64,000 nt of DNA from Cherax quadricarinatus (lineage: Eukaryota; Arthropoda; Malacostraca; Decapoda; Parastacidae). Under the pieces are notes generated by a model that was given only the letters and a program-made list of their open reading frames with translations, was not told where the DNA came from and did not search any database. The stretch's first letter is position 1, and every line of letters begins with the position of its first letter. Where the stretch lies: NCBI RefSeq assembly GCF_038502225.1, contig NC_091325.1:30083966-30147965 (forward strand), in the 5' to 3' direction. The position numbers and the translations under genes are program-made. Shown one piece after another: positions 48,233-58,217 of this stretch.

Positions 48233-48540
48233 TGCCACTGTATGTACAGGTGTTACAACATGTTCACAAGTGTCATCATGTATGTACAGGTGTTTCTACA
48301 TGTGCACAAGTGTCATCATGTATGTACATTTATCACAACTTTCAGGTAGGTGAAATCTTGTTTATATAAGTGTCAACATGTGTGTGAACAAGTATCACAA
48401 TGTAAGTATCAACATATTTATGTACAAGTATCACAATACAAGTGTCAACATGTGTGTGTGTACAAGTATCACAATACATGTGCCAGTGTGACTACATACA
48501 AGGATCACCAAGTGTCACCTGATCATTTACACATGTAATA
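48233..48540. repeat. Degenerate minisatellite upstream of the receptor exon (right arm)
   Basis: Reverse counterpart of 21030-21346 plus the flank at 22343-22400. Units such as CAAGTGTCATCATGTATGTA and CAAGTATCACAATACA repeat with varying length. It is uninterrupted here, so it serves as the empty site for the CR1-like insertion. Confidence 0.75.
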
Positions 48541-48567
48541 GTGATATATTCACTTCTGGTGTTGCAG

Positions 48568-48654
48568 TTGACGTACCTTCTGGACGTACTTGATAAATAC
48601 CCATCCTTCACTATTGGTGGCTTCTACGTACTGGCCAAGGCCAGACTGGTCGAT
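48568..48654 (+). CDS. Gustatory receptor (Gr) family, penultimate exon (right copy)
   Basis: Acceptor TTGCAG at 48562-48567; donor GTGAGT at 48655-48660. 29 codons read through in phase 0: LTYLLDVLDKYPSFTIGGFY VLAKARLVD. It aligns with the segment leading into TM7 of arthropod gustatory receptors, which are ligand-gated cation channels of the chemosensory membrane. It belongs with 48806-48904. Earlier exons are not visible: upstream lie the minisatellite, LINE D and the BEL/Pao array. Confidence 0.8.
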
Positions 48655-48805
48655 GTGAGTAATGAATATAATTTTAAATAGTAAACTTTAACTAATGCAT
48701 TACTCTTAATTATGGTTCGGAAATAGTCAAAATATAATTAAATATTTGGAATGTGTTGAAGGAAAGTATGAAGGAAAGTATCTTAGGCTTTATTAATGTT
48801 TACAG

Positions 48806-48904
48806 GTTGCCAGTTTCATCGCCACGTACATAGTGATTCTGTTGCAGTTCAGGGTTGGAGAAGACCAGAAGCTCACAAAACAAACACCAACATCTGTCCC
48901 CTAA
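48806..48904 (+). CDS. Gustatory receptor (Gr) family, last coding exon (right copy)
   Basis: Acceptor TTTACAG ends at 48805; stop TAA at 48902-48904. It encodes VASFIATYIVILLQFRVGED and a 12-residue tail. TYIVILLQF is the TYhhhhhQF signature. The exon pair, its 151-bp GT-AG intron and the coding sequence are preserved in both arms with only silent differences, while surrounding LINEs have accumulated nonsense changes. That argues for constraint, or for very little divergence time. A possible poly-A signal (AATAAA) lies near 49318. Confidence 0.82.
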   Translation, partial: VASFIATYIVILLQFRVGEDQKLTKQTPTSVP

Positions 48905-51008
48905 CACTGCTGCATAAATTGTAAGGCGCTGTGTACAAGACCCCATAACCATCACTTTTCTAGTTACACTGCTCTAATACCTTGGTTGGAAATCTTACAA
49001 GATTACTTCACTCATGCCTATCCACTTAAGCTGCTGAAGTATTTAGTTTTTTGGGAAATGCTAGAAGCTAAGTCTGAGAGTAAATAATGGATTGTAATGG
49101 GACTTATATTGAACGACAGCTCTTGCCTACACAGCTGTCTATGTAGGCAATGCATTGAGAAGCTGTCATATGCACTCCCCAAGGACTGTGTAAAAAAAAG
49201 TTATGTAAATATAATTACCCATAGGGGGTGTTATGTCAGTATTTCAATAACTGAATACTGATGATATGTACTGGTGTGGGCTCGATGGCCCCCGGATCAC
49301 CGGGTATTGGTGCATCAAATAAAACATGAATGGATATCCTCTGTGCATCCGACCTACCCCTATCATGTATATGAGATACACCTGGGTATTTGTACCTGAC
49401 CTATAGTTGCACCCAGTTATCTGTTGTCTTGATTGAAGCAGATGTGTTCTTTGAATGTCGCACTACACTCCATCAGGATCACAACATTCATTGTTGGTAC
49501 ACACTGTTCATCAAGTATTGTTTTATTATTCACAATCTTATCACTAAAGAAGCTGATCACACTTCTCTGTGTTTTAATGTGTTCTTTGAGATTCTTTTAT
49601 GCACACAAATGCGTGGATCAGTGATCTTTGTTCATTATCCTGGCGTCAATGCGTCCCTTGGCAGGGTTAAAAGCGATCTAAGCCAAGATGCCTCTCACCG
49701 CACTTTGCTTACCCCCTGCAAATAAAGGAAAAGCTAACATAGCATATTTCCCTTCCTTGCTAAACTTCCATCATGAAGCAATGCAAAATGCTTGATTCTT
49801 GCTGTCTGGGCATAGACAACAATGTACACTATCTTTAACATGATAATAAAGTGAGTGCAAGATTTTCCTTAATTGTCCTGCTAAGGTAAGAGATTGATTG
49901 TCTCTCATTAAACTACACTGGTCTCTTGCAACGAAGCCACATGACCATGACACATGCTCGTATAGCATCTGGAATCAATCACAGTGTTGATGTAGAGATG
50001 CAGAAGCAAGATGACATCAGCCCCTCTGGAGGGCTGAGTCCCTCGGAGGGCTGAAAGGGCTGAAAGGAGCTGAAGGTGGCTGATACCACCCCTCCTGGAG
50101 AAAATTCCTCCACACTTGGTAATGAAAGCTCAGTTAGGCTAAAGTAATTCCTGGCTAGAAAAGCCCACATACACCAATAACATCTACCCAAGTATGCAAC
50201 TGTAGCACTTAGTAAGGAAAGCTTACAAGTGTATATCACTTTCACCTAGTTCCGGGAAGGAAAAGCAGACTGGATATCATCAGTAACTCTTACCCAGTAA
50301 TGTTGCAGTTGTTCCGAGCACCAAAAGTTCAAAATTATATCACTAATAATTAATAAGTAGCATTAATCTTCTTGTAGAAAAAGGTTTTAGGACTACATAA
50401 CCATTACTTGCCTAGTAATACATCAGTATAAAGACAAGCAAAATCACCAGATAATGCTACTCAAGGGATTGGTTCAATTAACTTGTCTGGTTTCAGTTTT
50501 CTTAAGCAATTCATCCACAGTTACCTGTGTAAAAAATATTTCTAGGGTGAAATTTAAATAAAGTACTTGAACGGAAAATTTAGCTGTAAACACATATATT
50601 AGTGATTAATGCTATTTTCGTAAAGCATTAATACATTTATTTCTGAAAATGAATTTTGGATGTATATTATTTTACTTGCAGGGCACCAGAGATATAATAG
50701 ATGAAGAATATATCATAACTCTTTCTCGAGCTAGCATACAAAGCTAGACGAGGCAAGCGAGCAACGAGTGGTCATATTTCGTCGCACATACTGGCCACCT
50801 AGAGAATAAGAAATCCCACCCTAAGATGTCGTTAATGTCGTCAAAGCATAAGGAAAAGAAGCCAAAATCTCCATGATATCACAACGTAATATCACCAATA
50901 TTGAATATTTCGTAAAATAAATTCAAATTTTCATGCACAGAACATAAAAGGTCCAAATGTGACTACATAGGAAGTATACTATACAGCTTCGTTGATTGCT
51001 GCTAAATT
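48905..51008. other. Arm-shared sequence downstream of the receptor exons (right arm)
   Basis: Reverse counterpart of 18598-20677. A hairpin with the 9-bp stem TTGCCTACA / TGTAGGCAA lies at 49123-49150, nested within an outer GACAGCT / AGCTGTC pair. No second gene could be supported. Confidence 0.5.
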
Positions 51009-51165
51009 TATTAACTCTGAATAAACATATTATTTTCTCAGGTGTTTCTCAAAAAACAGTAAGGAAACAGCTCATATACTACTGTCTGCAAGTCGTTCCA
51101 TTCAACCGTAAAATTGCTAGATCTAGGAAGAAGAGTGATGAAATAATATACATATTATTTTTTTA

Positions 51166-51309
51166 TTAACACATAGGCCTTGTCCCACCAAGGCAGGGTG
51201 ACCCAAAAAAGAAAAAGTTTCATCATTCACCCTATCACTGTCTTGCCAAAGGTGCGATCACACTACAGTTATAAAACTGCAACATTAACACCCCTCGTTC
51301 AGAGTGCAG
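51166..51309 (-). mobile_element. LINE 3'UTR fragment, same family as 11777-12590
   Basis: Reverse of 12440-12590, including CCACCAAGGCAGGGTGACCC. It is cut at 51309 by the start of the Jockey element, so the Jockey insertion came later. Confidence 0.8.
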
Positions 51310-51856
51310 CCCAGCCACCGTGGAGAGAAGACGTCGTCGTTCCTGCTCTTCAGCTGAGCAACTCTGAACACTGTTGCTCGAGAATTTACTTGGGTTATCC
51401 TGAGTAGTTCTTCACCAGAGCTGAGAGGAGACTTGCTTGCAGTCACTTCGAGCCCCATCCCATCAAGAGGGTAAGGCGGTGACTTGCTTGCTTGTTCACC
51501 CCTCTCATCCCCATCCCCCCATCCTTCCCCATCCTCCCCTCACCCATACAACAACACTGGCCCACACACTTAACACACTACATACATTGCTATCCTTCTG
51601 ACTGTCCTATCTTCTTCTTTTTCGGCAACTTCGCTTTGGCGAGTTAACACAAGGCATTTTGACCATCTGGTAGCCCGTGTGGTTTTTTAAAATCCAGCCG
51701 ATCTTTGCCTTGGGCCCTTTCCCCTCACTACTCGAGGGTAGGCTATCTTAGGGGCTGACCTTCATAAGTCAGCTGAAATAGGATGTTAGGCTAACATTAA
51801 GGAAAGATACCTTTTTGTTAAGCAACTCCTCTGCCAGATGCACCTTCCCAGGCATC

Positions 51857-53471
51857 ATGGCGAGGATTCGTGTAAGATTACGTATTGATGGAAATCAAAT
51901 GTCCATGAAAGACATTCTCAATTGTATTTGCTCCAACTCAACTGTTGCTCCAGTGGATGTTTTTCAAACCCACGCTGGAGCAGTACTTCTCCTCTCTTCA
52001 GAAGAAGAGTTACTTCAACTACTAAAGCATGATGTCTTGGATAAACTGAAGACTTCTGGTGTTACCCCAGTTGCACCTGACAGCTATCAAGCTCAGAGGA
52101 CTGTGTTTGTGGCCAGAATCAACAGTTTTATGAAACACAGCACTGTTAATGAAATTGTTGATAACATTAATACCGAGAATTCTGACCTTAGGGCTGTAGA
52201 AGCACATAAATTCTCGAATACCAACAACAATAAGGTAACTTTAAAATTAATACTCGAGACACCTGAGGAGGCCAAACTTGTGTGTCAAAATGGCTTCAAA
52301 TGTTTCAGTACCAGATGTACATCTGACCAAATTTCTATGGAACGCTTTGTCAGTGTGACACAATGTTTCAAGTGTTATGCCTTTGGTCATAACAACAACA
52401 AATGCAGTACACAAGGGCAAATTTGTAGCATTTGCTCTGGCCAACATTCGTATCGTGATTGTACCAATAAAAATACACCTAAATGTGTCCTCTGTAATGG
52501 AAAACATCATGCTGTTTCTGCTATTTGTCCTGAAAGAAAAAAGGAAATGCAGAAAATTCTTGACGCCAAGAAACTATCCACTTCTAAGAAGACCACTCCC
52601 CAGGCACCGCCAACCATGTCCCAAACTTCCTTCCCAGCTCTGCCTGGATCAAGTGGGACTCCTCAGGTCTCTACCAATGGTTCCAATGTTTGGAATTCTG
52701 CCCCTCTTGGAGCGCCCCAATCTAACCCTCACTTACAACAGACACAACAACAAGGTTCAGTCGCATCTCATGTGTCTCAGGTATCCACAGACGGGGATAT
52801 AACGAGAGCACAACTAATGTACTTGGTGGCCAAAGACACAGCAGGTGGTGATATTCAACTCTGCTCTCAGTGTTTTGAATGATCTGTTAATGGCTAATGG
52901 GATCACTCCCATCATTATCCCTGAAAATGTGAAGGCCATTATGACCCAGCCTTCTCATAACAAGAAGTATGTACCATACTCTACATCTAAAAATAAGCCT
53001 AAGTCATCCCTGGCCCAGGGATCGCCCTCCTCGCAAACCCAGGTTGTCAACTCCTCTCAACCCGATAAGTCAACACCTGAACATAACAATGCCCCAGAAA
53101 GTGGTGCCTACTCTCCCGCTATTGTAGCTGATCCTGTTGAACAGGAACTTTCCCAAGGTAACTCACCTTGCCTATCTAATATTCCCTTGGAGCCTACACA
53201 GTCTCCCATTAACTCTCACGAGCCTCTGCTTCCTGAAACTGAGAATAGCATACCTCAGTTTTATGATGATGACTCTAACGACTCTAACGATTCTAATGAG
53301 TCTGTTAATATTACTGCCTCTAGTGAAGATGATGGCATTTTTAATACACAAGCATCCACGCAAAAGTTCCCTCCTCCCCTTGACGAGTCCAGCAGGGATA
53401 GTGTAGATACAACACATAACATTACTTGCAGGCGTTCAGAACGCAGTGTACGAGCGAAGAATAAGCAATAA
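51857..53471 (+). pseudogene. Jockey ORF1 (gag-like), one +1 frameshift
   Basis: Starts at ATG 51857 (MARIRVRLRIDG); the open frame extends upstream only through non-ATG codons. Residues about 80-150 form an RRM-like segment. Then come three knuckles: Cys170-Cys173-His178-Cys183, Cys190-Cys193-His197-Cys202, and Cys210-Cys213-His217-Cys224. The frame shifts within 52845-52882. The rest (Ser/Asp/Asn-rich, ending RRSERSVRAKNKQ) continues to TAA 53469-53471. The product is a nucleic-acid chaperone of the element RNP. The stop overlaps the ORF2 ATG as TAATG. Confidence 0.85.
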
Positions 53472-56359
53472 TGGGGATTACAATTTTCCAACTTAATGTT
53501 CAACATTTCTTTAATAACCGTTACCTTCTTGAGGTTGAACTACATAACTACAATCCCGATGTTATACTTTTGAACGAGACAGCTGCAAGAGTTGATCAAC
53601 ATATTAAATTACGTGGATACTGTACTGTGGAGAAATCGAGAGGACCCTTTAGTGGTGTAGCCATCTTGGTTAAATTAGGATATACATTTAAAAATATTCA
53701 TGTGGATGAAGATAACATTCTTGCAATAGAACTAACAACGTCGCATGGACAACTAGTGATAGGAACTGGATATTTTCCCCCGAGACAGCCATATATAGAG
53801 TCAATTCCTCTACATAGGATATTAAGCAGAAATATTCCAACAATTCTAGCTGGAGATTTTAATGCTCATCACCCTGCCCTCTTCAACTGTGGAGCTGGTA
53901 TTCCACTGGGTGACTTAAAAGGAAAACAACTCTTTAATATCATGACAGCTAGAAACTTGTCATTTCAAGGCCCATTCTTCAAATCGTACATTGGACCTCA
54001 TCCAGGAACACCAGATATAGTACTGACAAACAGAGACTGTGACATCTTTCACTGTCGTATATCTCCTGGTGGAAATGTAGGATCTGACCATATCCCTGTT
54101 ATAATACAACTACAAACTTCTCCATTTAGAATACCTGTAACTCCTAAACCCAATCTTAACACCCTAGGATTTGACCCCTTCAGGGCATATCTGGGTGAAG
54201 ATGAAATTGTGTCTTTGGAAAATCTACCTTCCAGTGCAATTGATGATGCAATCAGGTCCCTGCACAATCGAATAATTGAAGCTACCAATGCAACTTGCCA
54301 ATTAGCTTCCACAAAGATATACCAACAATATAAACCTACTAGAGAAATTAGAGACACTTTAAGAAATTATCAAGCAGAATGTCGAAGGCATCTTCAAACG
54401 CGACAACCACCAGCAGCTACACTGCACCGATTAAGGCACGAATTAATTAACATGATTAGTCAACACAAACGAGACATATGGAAATTTCTAGTTCTTCAAG
54501 CTAATCAATATAAACGTGAACCAGCAAAATTTTGGAGTAAGATCCGACAACTTTTAGGGGCAAAGCACAAGGCTCCTAACTACCTAGTTCATACCTTCAC
54601 TGATGAGGATGATGAAGATGTTGAAATTAAACTTGACGATCCACAGGACCAGGCTAATTTGATGGGTGATGTATGGGAGAAAATTCTCTCTCACAATAAC
54701 AGTCGTCAATTTAATAATAATCATTATCAGTTAGTAAATGAATGGAGAGATGAGAACTTGGATGATCTACAACCACTACCTACCATCGATACTTCAACTC
54801 TTGAAGATACCCACCCGCTTACTAGACCTATTACATTACTAGAGATAAGTCAGGTTATTGGAAGAATGAGAAATAGAGCCCCTGGCCTCTCTGGAATAAC
54901 AATGAAACAAATAAAGTACCTACCTAGAAATTGCAAACAGTCCTTGGTAAATATCTTTAATGCCATCTTGGCCTCAGGACATTTTCCAGTTGTTTTTAAG
55001 ACTGCTAGAATGATCTTTCTTGCTAAGCCCAATAAAGACATCCACCAACCTGGGAACTATAGACCTATATCTTTACTTGAAGTCACTGGAAAAGTTCTTG
55101 AGAAAGTCATTTCCAACAGATTGAATTACTATATGGAGTTTAATCACTTGTTTACTGAAAAACAATTTGGCTTTAGAACACATAGAGGTACCAATCATGC
55201 AATAAATGTTATTTTTGACACTGTAGCAAGTCTAAAACAGCAGGGCAATCTTGCCTTAATTGCCACCAGAGATGTTCATAAAGCTTTTGATAGCTTATGG
55301 CATGATGGCCTTATATACAAACTCATTGACCTACCAGACCATAACTGGACTTTTCTCAGAGTAATTTATAATTTCTTAACTCAAAGAAAAATCATTCCCA
55401 CCTTTCATGGCAAGTCGACAGAACCTTTTATACCGACGGCTGGTGTCCCACAAGGTTCTTGTCTCAGTCCACTTCTGTTTAACATTTATGTGAATGACCT
55501 TCCTCAACCAGAGTTTAATGACACAATTGTGACACAGTTTGCAGATGATGTTATTCATGTCGTCTCATCAACTCCAGTAACAGGAAAATACAAGTATGAG
55601 AGAGTCATAGAAAAAATGAATATTGAACTTCGTCGAACATCTAATTGGGAGAAGAAATGGAGAATTACGACTAATCCTGACAAGGTCCTTGTTAGCACGA
55701 TAGGATGTTTTGCATCAACCATCGAAGATAAAGGGGGTATCTCCATCAGAGGTACACCTGTAGCCATTAGAAACCCTAACAAGATCTTGGGATATGAAAT
55801 AGACAGGCTGCTCCACTCAACATCTCATGTAACTAAAAAGATCAACACAGCCAAAGCCGGTCTTAGCAGACTCTTTCGATTCAATCAAGCCCCTCAACAT
55901 GTCAAAAAACATCTGTATAAAATGATAATAAGACCTATACTTGAATACCCTTGTGTCCCAATGTCATTAACAACAAAGACCAACATGCTACGGTTACAAA
56001 GGGTCCAGAATAGAGCTCTTCGCTTTATTACCGATACCAGGAGGAGAGACAGAGTTAAAATGGCAGATTTACACACACAACAAGATATCACTGCCATAAA
56101 TGTACGCCTTGACACCCTAAAAAAGAAACAACTTTATACAATGCAAGAACTATACATGCCAGATAGAGAACATCCTATACAAGTGATAAATACCACCGAT
56201 TACACCATCAATACTCCGCCTCACAGGACTCAAAGAATGACTCTCCCACAGAGGGTTCGTCGTTTTATTCATAAAGATGATTACCCTCGACCCATGATTT
56301 TGAGCAACTTACCTGACGAAGAAGATTGGATACCACCAGAACCCTTCTATGTATACTGA
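53471..56359 (+). CDS. Jockey ORF2: APE endonuclease-reverse transcriptase, intact
   Basis: 962 aa from the ATG at 53471-53473. The endonuclease occupies residues 1-215: Asn9, Glu36, Asp129/Asn131 (AGDFNAHH), Asp182 (GTPDIVL), and Asp206-His207 (GSDHIP). The RT occupies about 500-760: NYRPISLLEVTGKVLEKV, FGFRTHRGT, RDVHKAFDSLWHDGL, GVPQGSCLSPLLFNIYVNDL and the catalytic FADD (690-693). The C-terminal part has LYKMIIRPILEYPC and LQRVQNRALRFIT, as in the family. Translation is probably coupled to ORF1 through the overlapping stop/start. It performs target-primed reverse transcription. This is the best-preserved coding sequence in the window. Confidence 0.93.
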   Translation: MGITIFQLNVQHFFNNRYLLEVELHNYNPDVILLNETAARVDQHIKLRGYCTVEKSRGPFSGVAILVKLGYTFKNIHVDEDNILAIELTTSHGQLVIGTGYFPPRQPYIESIPLHRILSRNIPTILAGDFNAHHPALFNCGAGIPLGDLKGKQLFNIMTARNLSFQGPFFKSYIGPHPGTPDIVLTNRDCDIFHCRISPGGNVGSDHIPVIIQLQTSPFRIPVTPKPNLNTLGFDPFRAYLGEDEIVSLENLPSSAIDDAIRSLHNRIIEATNATCQLASTKIYQQYKPTREIRDTLRNYQAECRRHLQTRQPPAATLHRLRHELINMISQHKRDIWKFLVLQANQYKREPAKFWSKIRQLLGAKHKAPNYLVHTFTDEDDEDVEIKLDDPQDQANLMGDVWEKILSHNNSRQFNNNHYQLVNEWRDENLDDLQPLPTIDTSTLEDTHPLTRPITLLEISQVIGRMRNRAPGLSGITMKQIKYLPRNCKQSLVNIFNAILASGHFPVVFKTARMIFLAKPNKDIHQPGNYRPISLLEVTGKVLEKVISNRLNYYMEFNHLFTEKQFGFRTHRGTNHAINVIFDTVASLKQQGNLALIATRDVHKAFDSLWHDGLIYKLIDLPDHNWTFLRVIYNFLTQRKIIPTFHGKSTEPFIPTAGVPQGSCLSPLLFNIYVNDLPQPEFNDTIVTQFADDVIHVVSSTPVTGKYKYERVIEKMNIELRRTSNWEKKWRITTNPDKVLVSTIGCFASTIEDKGGISIRGTPVAIRNPNKILGYEIDRLLHSTSHVTKKINTAKAGLSRLFRFNQAPQHVKKHLYKMIIRPILEYPCVPMSLTTKTNMLRLQRVQNRALRFITDTRRRDRVKMADLHTQQDITAINVRLDTLKKKQLYTMQELYMPDREHPIQVINTTDYTINTPPHRTQRMTLPQRVRRFIHKDDYPRPMILSNLPDEEDWIPPEPFYVY

Positions 56360-56527
56360 GAAAATCATCGCCCCCAATTAGGGAGACATCTTAAATAACT
56401 TTCTAATGTAAAATTATGCTATTGACTATTGTTGGACACCACCATTAAGAAGCTATTGTCACGAGCTCATAAACTGGCCAGAAAATATTGCCTTTCTTGT
56501 CGTATAAATATCCGTTGTGCAATCGCG

Positions 56528-56568
<41 letters not shown>

Positions 56569-56571
56569 AAA

Positions 56572-56606
<35 letters not shown>

Positions 56607-56610
<4 letters not shown>

Positions 56611-57660
56611 AATTGCAACTTGTATAACTACAACCAATTCAGAGTCATGTACTTATATACCTATTATATTTATGTGACTCTGATGGGTTAGTATTATACC
56701 CCTTAAAGAATATCTTATCAATTCAAATACACTTTTTAAATTACACCAAAGTGGTTGGGCCACTTACCTTTTATATCCTACCTCTCCCCCCCCTCCAACC
56801 CTTTTCCAATATTTCCATCCTTACCCATCCTTCTTCCTTCCCCATCTTACCAAAGCTCTGGTCATTAGAACCTACTCTCTCCCTCCAGTCTGTTACCCAA
56901 TCTTTCATTGTGGAGAAATTTCTCCTGTAAAGAGAGTATCTCTCAGTCCCTTTCCCCCCAGCCCTCTGACGGACTAAACCCTCCGAAGGGGATAATGAAC
57001 TCATTCTTCCTCGTAAATAGCTTTATGAGGAACATATGTATGTACCATAGCGTGCCGAGGCACGTCTTCCTCTCCTTGCTAGAGTTCTTGATCAACTATA
57101 CAGTGAGGGTTAAATGAGAGTAATTTATTTTTTTTCCCTTAAGCAAGAAAATTAAAGAAAACCTGCACCCCACCTTACCTACAAGTTTGGATAATTATGA
57201 ATTCTAGTCAATAGCTAGTCAACAAGAAACTTATCTTCTTGTATTGAATACTGTTGCAATGTGTGGTAAGGAATAAATATAAAATTTAAAGCAGTTCTTT
57301 AGTGCACAGGGTGACTTGTGGGCACTTGGGCAGGGCGACACACTTGGTTGAATTCAGATATCAGAGCATGCAAACATCACAAGGAAACAAGGAAAATATT
57401 GGCTTTGTGCGGTAAACTCCGAAATACTGTTAATCGTCGTGGTATACATTCAAGTGTTACGAACAAAGGGGCATAAAAACTGACCAAAGTGACACCCTGT
57501 AAACGAGTGATGACATAACTATGCACCTGTAGCATCTTAACTCAAGACATCAATACTGGGGTTATACTTACCCTACAGCAAACTAGGGGAAATTGGTTCA
57601 GTTACAATACCCAGTAAGTCCAACTATACGCACACCTAATAATATTAGCTGCAGCTAATA
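56607..57660. other. Inter-element sequence, no gene seen (right arm)
   Basis: 56873-57660 matches the left arm (reverse of 11720-11776 and 4915-5627). 56607-56872 has no left counterpart. No protein motif or RNA gene was recognised. Confidence 0.5.
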
Positions 57661-57803
57661 GGGCTGAGGCTCGTACGTTGGTTTGCGTGCAGCCAGCAGC
57701 AACAGCCTGGTTGATCAGGCGCTGATCCACCAGGAGGCCTGGTCACAGACCGGGCCGCGGGGGCGTTGACCCCCGAAACTCTCTCCAGGTAAACTCCAGG
57801 TAA
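57661..57803 (+). mobile_element. Short dispersed repeat, right-arm-specific insertion
   Basis: About 143 bp with GCCTGGTTGATCAGGCGCTG, GACCGGGCCGCGGGGG and CTCCAGGTAAACTCCAGGTA. I recognise it as an abundant decapod repeat. In the left arm the flanks meet directly (ATGTACTACCTATTAG at 4911-4926). Confidence 0.7.
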
Positions 57804-58090
57804 CATAAGAACATAAGAAAGGAGGAACACTGCAGCAGGCCTGTTGGCCCATACTAGGCAGGTCCTGTACAATTCATCCCACTAACAAAATATTTGTGCA
57901 ATCCAATTTTCAATTCTACCCAAGTAATACGCTTATATAATTCTATTAACTCACGTGCAAGTCCCACTCAGATCCAACCCTTCTCATTCATGTATTTATC
58001 CAACCTAAATTTGAAACTCTCCAAGGTTTTAGCCTCAATAACCCTACTAGGTAGACTGTTCTACTCATCAACTACCGTTTCCAAATTTAT
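57804..58090 (+). repeat. Dispersed decapod-type repeat, right arm
   Basis: Counterpart of 4630-4914, starting ATAAGAACATAAGAAAGG. LINE A begins at its end. Confidence 0.65.
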
Positions 58091-58217
58091 TGTCCTCATC
58101 GCTCTCGGGCCATGTGGACCTTCTGCGCAATCGCTCCTCAGTTGCCTGACTGCAGTGGTGCGAGGTGGTGCTTGTCGCGCGTCTGCCGTCTAACCAGGAG
58201 AACTACCATCAGTCAAC

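Larger units (their letters stand above)
51310..56606 (+). mobile_element. Jockey-clade LINE, nearly full length (right arm only)
   Basis: About 5.3 kb: a 5' region of about 550 bp, ORF1 (51857-53471, one frameshift), ORF2 (53471-56359, intact), a short 3'UTR and a double poly-A end (56529-56606). The triple zinc-knuckle gag and the endonuclease wording (AGDFNAHH, GTPDIVL, SDHIPV) are typical of the Jockey clade. No target duplication was found, and the flanking left-arm sequence (11777-12440) is missing here, so the insertion was accompanied by deletion or rearrangement. Confidence 0.88.

Noticed and set aside
49390..49725. 111-codon ORF conserved in both arms (also 19857-20192)
   Set aside because: It begins at TTG, shows no family motif, and the two differences I noticed between arms (Thr/Ile, Asn/Asp) both change the protein. 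Conservation is explained by the arms being copies.
49979..50245. 88-codon ORF conserved in both arms (also 19337-19594)
   Set aside because: It overlaps a repeat-like CAGCCCTCTGAGGG block and has no recognisable domain.
56429..56677. ORF with poly-Lys
   Set aside because: It is the translated poly-A end of the Jockey element.
56908..57117. Short ORF with FLVNSFMRNICMYHSVPRHV as a possible receptor exon
   Set aside because: No splice sites or Gr motif could be supported.
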